Shown here piece by piece: positions 35,847 through 43,623 of a stretch of 64,000 bases of DNA (the first letter of the stretch is position 1; every line of letters starts with the position of its first letter). Source of the stretch: Heliomicrobium gestii (lineage in GTDB: Bacteria; Bacillota; Desulfitobacteriia; Heliobacteriales; Heliobacteriaceae); the NCBI RefSeq assembly GCF_009877435.1, contig NZ_WXEX01000006.1, positions 220,498-284,497 on the forward strand. The letters are read 5' to 3'. Under the pieces are notes generated by a model. It saw only the letters and a list, made by a program, of their open reading frames with translations. It did not search any database and had not been told where the DNA came from. The position numbers were made by a program, and so were the translations under genes.

Positions 35847-37985
35847 TCATTTCTGTGGAAAATCGATCGTAAAACGTGTGCCCGAGCCGGCGTCCGCCCC
35901 GGCGTCCACGATGCTCTCACAGCGAATCTTCCCCCGCAGGCGCTGCGTCACCAGGTTATAGACAATATTCAGCCCCAGGCCGGTGCCGCCCTGGGCGCGG
36001 TTGGTCGTAAAGAAGGGGTCAAAAATGCGCTGCAGGTGCTCCGGCGGGATCCCCCGCCCGTCATCGCTATAGACGAGACGCACCCGGTCGCCCACAAGCT
36101 GCAGATCGATGCGGATCGTTCCATGGCCGCATTCGCCAAAACCGTGGATCAGCGAATTCATGATCAGGTTGGTGATCACCTGAGAAAAATCGCCGGGATA
36201 GCTGTCCACTTCCAGATCGTCAGGACAGTTCAGTTCGATCCGGTAGGCTTTGTTCTTCAACTTGGGCTGCAAGCTCATCAGGATTTCTCCGATGTATTCT
36301 TTCAGGTTGAACCGCCGCCGCGTCTCCCGCGACTGGTCGACAGCCACCTGTTTGAACCCGTGAATCAGCGTTGACGCCCGTTCCAGATTCTTAAGGATGA
36401 TGTCGGACGCCTCCTCGCTCAGGAGGAGGTACCTGTGCAGTTCCGATTTTTTCAGCTGGTTCTCTCGAAATTGCGCCGATAGTTCCCGCGTCTTTCGGTG
36501 CAGGTGGGAGGCGGCCGTGACGCCAATGCCAACGGGCGTGTTGATCTCGTGGGCCACGCCGGCCACCAGTTTGCCCAGGGCCGCCATCTTGGCGGACTCG
36601 ATCAACTGCTCCTGGGCCTGTTCCAGCTCGTCCATGGCGCCTTTTAGATCCAGATTGGCCACTTCCAACTGGCGGGTTCGCTCCTCGACGCGCCGTTCCA
36701 ATTGTTCATACATCTCCAAGAGTTCCGCTTCGGCGATCTTGCGCCGCACAATGTTGACGGCGAGGGCGGCGATCACCAGCAGCAGCCCCCCGAAGAGCAG
36801 CAACGTCTTCCACACAATATCCTTGTTGTTCTCATAAAAGGTTGACGGTTTGTTGACAACCGTGCTCCCTTCCGGGAGATCGGCCTGATTCAAATGCAGT
36901 TCCTGCAGTTGTTGGTAGTCAAAGACGAGCCGGTTGGGACCCTCCATCACCACCGGAATATCGGCTGGCTTTTCCCCCTGCAGGATCCGGAGGGCCAACT
37001 GGGCCGCCGCCTCTCCCTGGCTAAAGCCGCTCGTCAACATGCCGCCGACGATCCCGTTGCCGAGATAAAAGTCCCAAATCCCATAAACAGGCTGTTTGCT
37101 GAACTCTTTGACGACACGGATATACTGGTCGTTCGAGTAGGTGGCCCCCGACTTGTCCCGATAATAGGCGATCAGCAGAAACACCATCGTGTCCGCGTCC
37201 AAATTTTCCAGTTTAGCGCGCAGTTCGCCCAAATCCCACTCATCGAAGATCTCATACTGAATCGTATCGCCGAAGGGCGCCATCGCTTCTCGAAGCACCT
37301 TCACCTGCGACTTGCCGGTAAAGGTCTGGTCATTGAGAAACAGCACCTTCTTCAGTCCCGGTTGGAGCTTGCGCGCGATTTCCACGTTGCGCCTGATGTC
37401 ATTGACTTCAACGACGCCGGTGACCCGCTGCCGGTTGAATTTGTCCTCCTGGTAGTAATTGACGCCGCAAAACACGACAGGCGCCTCGGGGAAGAGGCGC
37501 TGCTGGTATCTCTGCAAGAAATTCATGGCGTCATCATCGGAGGCGATGATCAGGTCGAAGTGCTCCTGGCCGTACTTTTCCTGCAGGTAGCGGTACATGT
37601 GCTCGTCGTAGTCGTTGCTGTTATACCGCTTCGTGTCCATGTATTCCGTATATAATTCCAGGTTGAGTTCCAATTCCAGCGGCTGCAGCACCGACTCAAT
37701 CCCGCGGACCACATCTTCAGTCCAGACAAATCCTTTATGATATGAATTTAAGATCAGCACATGCTTGCGCGGCGTCGCATCCCTATGACTGGCGAAAGAC
37801 GGCGATAACAGGGCCGGTTCTGGCATGGTTGGTAGAAAAGACGCCCCATCGACAGGCGCCGCTGCCATCGCCAACAACTGCGCCGCCATCAGCAACAAGG
37901 CAAGGGATAGCGTCCACCTGTTGCGTGCAAACACCTTTGCCTGCTGGAACGGCTGTGCCGGCTGACTGTGATGACGCCGACACAT
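35847..37985 (-). CDS. sensor histidine kinase with ABC-type substrate-binding sensor
   Basis: A 712-residue kinase. After a signal/anchor segment (about 25-45), a periplasmic ABC-substrate-binding domain runs from HVLILNSYHKGFVWTEDV to LPEGSTVVNKPSTFYE. A transmembrane helix near residue 395 and a coiled coil precede HisKA with His479 in GVAHEINTP and an ATPase with NSLIHGFGE, DDGRGIPPEH and GTGLGL. The outside part probably senses a small solute. The ATG at the chosen start has AAGGGG 11 bases ahead; a GTG 27 codons upstream has no ribosome site. It forms a pair with the HD-GYP regulator just downstream. Confidence 0.9.
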   Translation of the reverse strand: MCRRHHSQPAQPFQQAKVFARNRWTLSLALLLMAAQLLAMAAAPVDGASFLPTMPEPALLSPSFASHRDATPRKHVLILNSYHKGFVWTEDVVRGIESVLQPLELELNLELYTEYMDTKRYNSNDYDEHMYRYLQEKYGQEHFDLIIASDDDAMNFLQRYQQRLFPEAPVVFCGVNYYQEDKFNRQRVTGVVEVNDIRRNVEIARKLQPGLKKVLFLNDQTFTGKSQVKVLREAMAPFGDTIQYEIFDEWDLGELRAKLENLDADTMVFLLIAYYRDKSGATYSNDQYIRVVKEFSKQPVYGIWDFYLGNGIVGGMLTSGFSQGEAAAQLALRILQGEKPADIPVVMEGPNRLVFDYQQLQELHLNQADLPEGSTVVNKPSTFYENNKDIVWKTLLLFGGLLLVIAALAVNIVRRKIAEAELLEMYEQLERRVEERTRQLEVANLDLKGAMDELEQAQEQLIESAKMAALGKLVAGVAHEINTPVGIGVTAASHLHRKTRELSAQFRENQLKKSELHRYLLLSEEASDIILKNLERASTLIHGFKQVAVDQSRETRRRFNLKEYIGEILMSLQPKLKNKAYRIELNCPDDLEVDSYPGDFSQVITNLIMNSLIHGFGECGHGTIRIDLQLVGDRVRLVYSDDGRGIPPEHLQRIFDPFFTTNRAQGGTGLGLNIVYNLVTQRLRGKIRCESIVDAGADAGSGTRFTIDFPQK

Positions 37986-38169
37986 CCGGCCCCACCCCTT
38001 TGCAACAAAGAAATTAATTCTAAAAAATCCGTATTTTTGAACCAAGTTATTTGTTATATTAATCACAACTTGACATTCGAATCACTTCGACAGGGCCATC
38101 TCGAATTCCTGCCTTTATGAAGTGCAAAAGCGCATATGTGATCTGCTACAGGCTTCCACCGTGGGATGT

Positions 38170-38178
38170 TGATATAAT
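38170..38178 (+). promoter_or_regulatory. possible extended -10 promoter
   Basis: TGATATAAT is a perfect extended -10 element without a clear -35 box, 130 bases ahead of the TIM-barrel-like gene. The rest of the 325-base gap (37986-38310) shows no gene or hairpin I would defend. Confidence 0.4.
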
Positions 38179-38310
38179 AATGATGAGCGGCGCCATTTCG
38201 CTCTCGCTTTTCCGCCGCGTTGCCTCTTGATTGCCTTTTCGGCTGGGCAACGCCGCGACGATTGCATTTATAAAAGGTTTTTATTTATGCCGTAGAAACG
38301 AGGGGTGTCC

Positions 38311-39360
38311 ATGATGAAGAACCGGCGGCCCGATCGGCCCCATTTGCTGCTGTCCATGCGCTATGCCGCCCAGGAAGAGGCCGAGCGCCTCTTTGCCGCC
38401 TTTCTGGCCGTTCGCGACGCCTTTCCCCGCCTTCCCTTTGGCGTCGAAGTCAACATCAACCACAACCCGCTTGTGAATCTACAAGCTGTTCTCGATGGCG
38501 CCGAAGGCCTGATCGCGATGGCGACATCGGCAGGTGTTCCTTATTCCCTGCACCTGCCCAGCCTCCATAACCTGGACGACAGACAGACGATCGGGCTGAA
38601 TGCCTGGTTGAAGGGAAAAAAACCTCTTTATTGTGTCATCCACGGCGGCGATTACGCCTTCGACGGCCAACCGCCCCTCGACAGCGGCGACTTCCTTCGC
38701 ATCATCGACGATTGCCGGCGAAAGCGGGCGCTCCTCACCCATGCGAGCAACCTCTATCTGGAGACGCTGCCCTGGGTGCGCCTTGAAAAGAAAAAAGGCG
38801 TCGTCACCGGACGCACCTTCCCGATCACCTGTGTGGGCATCTTTCAGCGGGATCTTTCGGCCCTGGCAGAGGACCTCAATTGCCATGTCCTGGTCGATGT
38901 GGAGCACCTCTACCAGTCATTGCGAGGACTCCGGCTCTTTCCCAGCCAGACAAGCGAGCGCCTGAGACCGGCTGACAGGGATGAACAGGCCTGCCTGGAA
39001 CGTTACGGCGCCTTCGTCCGCGACGGTCGCATGGTGCTCGCACCCACGGCGGATCACCGCATCCGTGAGCAACTGGCCCGGCTGGCGACAGACCGCTACC
39101 ACTTCACCGGCAGCTACCGCATCCTCGCCGGCGGTCGGAACGCCGCCCACCGGGAGATCCAAAACAACCGCTACGCCCGGACGCTCCTCCGGCACATCCT
39201 GGCGCAAGGCCCCGCCTCCATCACCACCGAGGCCTGTATGGACGAACTGCCGCGCTATTCCCCGGAGGTGCAGATCCGCTCGCTGCGCGCCCTGGCCGCC
39301 ATCGTCGATGCATGGCTGTTCCCCGCTCCGCCCTCACCGGCAAGGGACGCCCCGTTGTAG
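38311..39360 (+). CDS. uncharacterised protein, possible TIM-barrel
   Basis: A 349-residue protein I do not recognise. It has no signal peptide or membrane helix. Alternating strand and helix segments with isolated histidines and acids at strand ends (VEVNINHNP, YSLHLPSLHNLDD, YCVIHGGDYAFDG, VLVDVEHLYQS, TGSYRIL.GG) suggest a xylose-isomerase-like metal TIM barrel, perhaps a hydrolase or isomerase. The ATG follows GAGGGG by eight bases. It stands alone between divergent and convergent neighbours. Function cannot be assigned. Confidence 0.6.
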   Translation: MMKNRRPDRPHLLLSMRYAAQEEAERLFAAFLAVRDAFPRLPFGVEVNINHNPLVNLQAVLDGAEGLIAMATSAGVPYSLHLPSLHNLDDRQTIGLNAWLKGKKPLYCVIHGGDYAFDGQPPLDSGDFLRIIDDCRRKRALLTHASNLYLETLPWVRLEKKKGVVTGRTFPITCVGIFQRDLSALAEDLNCHVLVDVEHLYQSLRGLRLFPSQTSERLRPADRDEQACLERYGAFVRDGRMVLAPTADHRIREQLARLATDRYHFTGSYRILAGGRNAAHREIQNNRYARTLLRHILAQGPASITTEACMDELPRYSPEVQIRSLRALAAIVDAWLFPAPPSPARDAPL

Positions 39361-39386
39361 TAGCCAGCGCGTATCCCGGGCAACCC

Positions 39387-40835
39387 TTACAACCATTCCC
39401 CCGCCAGGGCGCCCGTAGGCGCGCCCCCATCAACGGCTTTGACGCCGTTGACAAAGACATAGCGCATCCCCTCGGCCAGGATCGCCGGCTCCTGGCGCGT
39501 GGCGCAATCTTCCACTGCATCCAGGGAAAAGATCAGCAGATCGGCTTTGTTTCCGGCGACCAACCGTCCTCGCTCGGTATACCCGAACCGCCTTGCCGGC
39601 AGGTCGCTCATCTTGGCCACCGCCGTTTCCAGCGACAAGGCCTGCTTGTCCCGCACATAGCGCGCCAACACCCGCGAAAAGTTGCCATAGGCCCGGGGGT
39701 GGTTGGCGCGCCCGTTTTCGTAGAGGCCGCTGTCGCTGGCGATGAACAGGCGCGGATGGGCAAGTCCTTGCAGGATATTATCCTCTGCGATGGACACCCG
39801 GTCTGTGCCGAAGTCCCAGGAGGAAAAGTCATAGACATACATATCGCCCCAGACATCGACCCCTTCGGCAACCGCCGCGTCGAGGGATTCCAGGATGCGA
39901 GGGTACTTGTCCCAGTTCGCCGCAAAGAGCGCCTTCACATGGCTGTACTGAAGGGCCACGCCGGTGCGACGGGCCACCGCCAGCACCTCTTCGAGGGCTT
40001 CCAAGACCCGCTTGCCCTCAGAACGGAGGTGCACCGTCAACAGCTTGCCGCGGCGAGCCAGCACCTGGGCGTACTGTTCCAACTCATCGACGCTTACCGC
40101 CGACTGGGGCGCATACTCCAAGGCGATGGACAACCCAGGCGCGCCCTCATCAAGCCCCTCTTCCAGCCGGCCGATCATCCCTTCCATCTCGACCGCCGTC
40201 GCCGGTCGGTTGGCGTCATCGCCCAAGGCTTGCCGGCGGAGGTTTCGGTAACCCACCAACTGAGCGTAGTTGACGCCCAAGGAACCGAGGCGGTGGCGAA
40301 ATGCGGCGATGCTGTCCACCGAATCACCGCAATTGCCGCCCACCTGGGCGGTGACGCCCTGCAACAGGCGAACCTCCGCCTGGGGGTTTGTGCCCAAGTA
40401 CACCTCATTATGGGTATGTATGTCGATAAAGCCGGGGGTGACATAGGCTCCTTGCGCGTCGATGACCTGGCATTCGGGCGGCGGCAAATAGCTTTTCCCG
40501 GCTGAGAAAAAACGCCCGCCATCCCGGTGTTGCCCACCGCCGGCGGGCAGCACCGCCGCGATCCGCCCCTTTTCCACCGCCACCGCCCCGGCAAAGGCCG
40601 GGACGCCTGTCCCATCGACGATCAGCCCGTTGACGATCAGTGTTTCCCAGGCGACCGGCTGCCCGGCCCTGCCGCTCCCGTCGCCGCCAGGGCTTGTCCC
40701 CTTAGCGTCGTTGTTTTCGGCTTCCGCCGGCAACAGCCCCAGACCGATTTCCCTGACGCCACAGCCGCTGGCGACGCCGCCGGCCAAGGCAACGCCGGCA
40801 ACGGTGATAAATTGTCTTCGGCTTATCCCCCTCAT
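39387..40835 (-). CDS. Tat-exported amidohydrolase lipoprotein, D-aminoacylase-like
   Basis: A 482-residue enzyme. The N-terminus has SRRQFIT, a hydrophobic run and a lipobox VASGC, so it is a Tat-exported lipoprotein. The amidohydrolase body shows GFIDIHTHNEVYL near residue 135, GGNCGDS near 167, HLRSEG, YSHVKAL and SDSGL near the end. This set is nearest to N-acyl-D-amino-acid deacylases, which normally work in the cytoplasm; acting outside would suit peptide or cell-wall scavenging. The substrate is unknown. The ATG follows GAGGGGGCAGGGG. It ends 26 bases from the convergent gene. Confidence 0.82.
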   Translation of the reverse strand: MRGISRRQFITVAGVALAGGVASGCGVREIGLGLLPAEAENNDAKGTSPGGDGSGRAGQPVAWETLIVNGLIVDGTGVPAFAGAVAVEKGRIAAVLPAGGGQHRDGGRFFSAGKSYLPPPECQVIDAQGAYVTPGFIDIHTHNEVYLGTNPQAEVRLLQGVTAQVGGNCGDSVDSIAAFRHRLGSLGVNYAQLVGYRNLRRQALGDDANRPATAVEMEGMIGRLEEGLDEGAPGLSIALEYAPQSAVSVDELEQYAQVLARRGKLLTVHLRSEGKRVLEALEEVLAVARRTGVALQYSHVKALFAANWDKYPRILESLDAAVAEGVDVWGDMYVYDFSSWDFGTDRVSIAEDNILQGLAHPRLFIASDSGLYENGRANHPRAYGNFSRVLARYVRDKQALSLETAVAKMSDLPARRFGYTERGRLVAGNKADLLIFSLDAVEDCATRQEPAILAEGMRYVFVNGVKAVDGGAPTGALAGEWL

Positions 40836-40890
40836 CGACCCCTGCCCCCTCGCTTCATCCGCTCATTCCGTTACCTCCAGCATAGCAAAT

Positions 40891-40942
40891 CGCGCGGCCC
40901 CTTCCCAGAGCAATCTTCACATTGCTGGAAAGGGGCCGCGCG
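40891..40942. repeat. long GC-rich hairpin between divergent genes
   Basis: CGCGCGGCCCCTTCCCA pairs with TGGAAAGGGGCCGCGCG (one mismatch), and inside it GCAAT pairs with ATTGC around a 6-base loop. It looks like a terminator, but both flanking genes point away from it and neither side has a real T-run. It may be left from a gene displaced when the adjacent MCP segment arrived. Confidence 0.7.
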
Positions 40943-41091
40943 TATTTTGTCTATATCGAATCGTAATCGAGGTTTAACTGGATCAAATATGCGTCAAACA
41001 TGTCGGAACTCTTTGTCTTTTTTATTTACAAAAATAGAATAATTTAGATTTTCAACTTTATGAAAAACAAATCCGTCCGTACCGTAAATCA

Positions 41092-41120
41092 TTGTACTTT
41101 ACAACAACAGTTGATATGAT
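41092..41120 (+). promoter_or_regulatory. sigma-A-like promoter of the AT-rich MCP gene
   Basis: TTGTAC, a 17-base spacer and TATGAT. The start codon is 45 bases downstream, behind AAGGAGGG. Confidence 0.6.
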
Positions 41121-41164
41121 AGTGCTAGCGTCATAGCCATAAATCAGTTAAGGAGGGTTTGAAA

Positions 41165-43231
41165 ATGGTTCGGAATTTTAAAAGTCTTCAAACAAAATTC
41201 GTCTCCATATCTGTGCTTGTGGTTATGTTCACATTAGTGGGTGTCGGCGGAATCGTGAGTTATAAAACGACTGAGCAAGCAAGAGAAGATTACTTTACTC
41301 ATTCAACTGAACAGATGAAGCTTGTCGCCCAATCCATAAAAATGTTTTACAGTCAAATCGATAAAGACATTAATATGATGGCGAAAGATCCAGTAGTAAT
41401 GAAAGCCGATAATAGCATTACTACATATAAAAATAATCTGCAAAATAATCCGATAACTCCTTCGAAAAATGGAGGAATCGAGCAGCAGATTTTTGAGGTA
41501 TTTAAACACTATGCAGATGCTCACCATGGAACTTTGTACGTTTATTTGGGTACTAAAAATAGTGGCTATATTCAGTGGCCAGAATCTTCCGGCTTTGTTA
41601 ATTATGATCCTCTAAAAAGAGAATGGTATAAGGCAGGCTTACAAGGAAACGGAGCGATCGTCCGTACGGCGCCTTACATAGATATAGTCACTAATTCACT
41701 AATCGTCAGCAATGTACGCTCTTTTACTGATGAAAAGGGAGAAATCATCGGTGTCGTTGCCATTGATGTTGATCAATCAGTCATCAGTGAGATGCTTTAT
41801 CAAATGAAGACAGGAGAGACTGGCTTCTCCATGCTGATTCACAATACAGGATTTATCATGGCTGACGGGAATAATCCAGACAACAACTCAAAAAAGTTGG
41901 TAGATGTTGGTATTGAAGGGTTAGATAAGTTATTAATAAAACAAGCACAATCTTTTTCGCTTCTGATAGACGGGAAAAAGTACATCGTTAATCCCTATAC
42001 GGTTGAAGGGACAGATTGGATTCTGGCTTCTTTTATCCAAGAAGATGAACTCACAGCAGGTGCCAGAAAAATCATCTCTTTTATTACTATTATCTCTCTT
42101 ATTGCGCTAGTGTTTACGAGTGTAATCTTTTTTATTAGTACAAGACGGATTGTTACACCCATCATCAAAGCGGCACATTATTTAGAAGTCATCGCAAAAG
42201 GTGATTTTTCTCAAGAAATTGATGAAAAGTACCTGTCTAGAAAAGATGAGGTAGGCGTAATAATCAATGGCATTAGTCACATGAAAAGTTCATTAAAACA
42301 ATTAGTTCATCGTATAAGAAATGAGTCTTTCAACATTCAAAATGAAGTAGAATCGGTTTTGAATAACGCAAATGTCTTAAGCAGCAACTTAGAGGACATC
42401 TCTGCAACGACTGAAGAATTAGCCGCAGGGATGGAGGAAACGGCTGCTTCTTCTGAAGAGATGACATCCACCTCGCAAGAAATTGAAAGAGCTGTTCGGT
42501 CTATCTCAGAGAAGTCACAGGAGGGCGCTTATACCGCTAGGGAGAACCGTGAAAAAGCAGAAGAGACAAAAAGAGATGTAAAAGCGGCTCAGATGAAAGC
42601 GGCTGAAATATTCTTTAACACGAAAGAGCAATTGAAAAACGCTATTGAAGAATCGAAGGTTGTGGGACAGATTGATGTCTTATCCGAATCGATTATGCAT
42701 ATCACTCAGCAAACTAATTTACTCGCATTAAATGCGGCCATCGAAGCTGCAAGAGCTGGAGAGGCAGGAAAGGGATTTTCTGTTGTTGCCAATGAAATCA
42801 GAAAGCTTGCGGAGCAATCAAAAAATGCGGTACTTAAAATTCAAGATATCACTTCTAAAGTTACCGGTTCTGTAAATTATCTTTCAAATAGCGCCAACGA
42901 CTTATTAACTTTTGTGTCTACGGAGGTCGTGAATGACTATAGTCGAATGCTCAATATAACAGAACAATATAGTGATGATTCAAAAAAAATGGATGACCTT
43001 GTCAATGAATTCAACACTACATCAGAAGAACTGCTTGCCTCCATTCAGGGAGTTTTAATATCAATTGATGGAGTAGCTAGAGCAGCTGATGAAGGCGCCC
43101 ATGGAACGACTGATATTGCACAGCGCGTCAGTGTTGCAGGCAATAAATCAGTTGAAGTCATGAAACAAGCGAATAAAACAACAGAAATCACACGTAAATT
43201 GCTAGAGGAAGTGGCGAAGTTTAAATTGTAA
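41165..43231 (+). CDS. methyl-accepting chemotaxis protein with dCache sensor, AT-rich
   Basis: A 688-residue transmembrane receptor. Segments near residues 12-32 and 297-320 enclose a dCache sensor (with [19 protein letters not shown] and [16 protein letters not shown]). A HAMP domain (about 322-375) leads to the signalling domain with the hairpin tip [38 protein letters not shown]. Codons use A/T third positions far more than the neighbouring genes, for example AAA, GAA, ATT and TTA are frequent, which suggests transfer from a Bacillus-like low-GC source. Ligand unknown. A decayed transposase fragment adjoins its 3' end. Confidence 0.93.
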   Translation: MVRNFKSLQTKFVSISVLVVMFTLVGVGGIVSYKTTEQAREDYFTHSTEQMKLVAQSIKMFYSQIDKDINMMAKDPVVMKADNSITTYKNNLQNNPITPSKNGGIEQQIFEVFKHYADAHHGTLYVYLGTKNSGYIQWPESSGFVNYDPLKREWYKAGLQGNGAIVRTAPYIDIVTNSLIVSNVRSFTDEKGEIIGVVAIDVDQSVISEMLYQMKTGETGFSMLIHNTGFIMADGNNPDNNSKKLVDVGIEGLDKLLIKQAQSFSLLIDGKKYIVNPYTVEGTDWILASFIQEDELTAGARKIISFITIISLIALVFTSVIFFISTRRIVTPIIKAAHYLEVIAKGDFSQEIDEKYLSRKDEVGVIINGISHMKSSLKQLVHRIRNESFNIQNEVESVLNNANVLSSNLEDISATTEELAAGMEETAASSEEMTSTSQEIERAVRSISEKSQEGAYTARENREKAEETKRDVKAAQMKAAEIFFNTKEQLKNAIEESKVVGQIDVLSESIMHITQQTNLLALNAAIEAARAGEAGKGFSVVANEIRKLAEQSKNAVLKIQDITSKVTGSVNYLSNSANDLLTFVSTEVVNDYSRMLNITEQYSDDSKKMDDLVNEFNTTSEELLASIQGVLISIDGVARAADEGAHGTTDIAQRVSVAGNKSVEVMKQANKTTEITRKLLEEVAKFKL

Positions 43232-43232
43232 T

Positions 43233-43428
43233 AGGCTTCGCCGATGATCTCCATTTAGGGCTCCATGATCGGATGCGTATGTAAAGAAGCCTTCCTCGAG
43301 GGGGTCCAGTCGCCCCGGTATACCTATTTCTTTGCCCTTCGCCAGTTGACTTGATCCCGATCCGCGATTTCTTAAATCGAACATCCTTCCTGTTCCCGTA
43401 GAAACTGGATAAGCTGTTCTTGCGGCAT
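43233..43428 (-). pseudogene. IS21-type transposase (IstA) N-terminal relic
   Basis: A minus-strand frame begins ATG with IQFLREQEGCSI, then continues EIADRDQVNWRRAKK, VYRGDWTPSRKASLH, HPIMEP and MEIIGEAY. These pieces follow the order of the IS21 transposase helix-turn-helix N-terminus, but stop codons interrupt the frame after GCSI, after RAKK and after IMEP. The relic runs up to the MCP stop codon, where homology ends. No terminal inverted repeats or IstB gene remain. Family placement is by eye and needs a search. Confidence 0.6.
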
Positions 43429-43623
43429 TTGTAACACCCTTTCCCCCCCCATCCGATTCTGCACACATCGAAGGTATGGGGGGTGATGGGATGTTGCAAG
43501 TGCCCTTTTTATTCCGGCACCCCGGCGCTCCACTTTTCGCTTGCCCTTTCATGCATTTTTATAATGCCAAAAACAACCGAATGGTTCATTTTGGAATTAA
43601 TTAGATGAAGAGCCAAATCACTG
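43429..43623. other. gap with no gene seen
   Basis: Together with the transposase relic this makes a 390-base non-coding stretch. It contains a run of eight C and an AT-rich piece near 43560-43620, but no gene, promoter or terminator I can support. Confidence 0.4.

Larger units (their letters stand above)
40836..41164. other. 329-base divergent intergenic region, no gene seen
   Basis: The left half is GC-rich and holds a long hairpin (listed separately). The right half, from about 41025, turns sharply AT-rich, like the MCP gene it leads into. It contains the MCP promoter. The change in composition marks the edge of the acquired segment. Confidence 0.6.
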
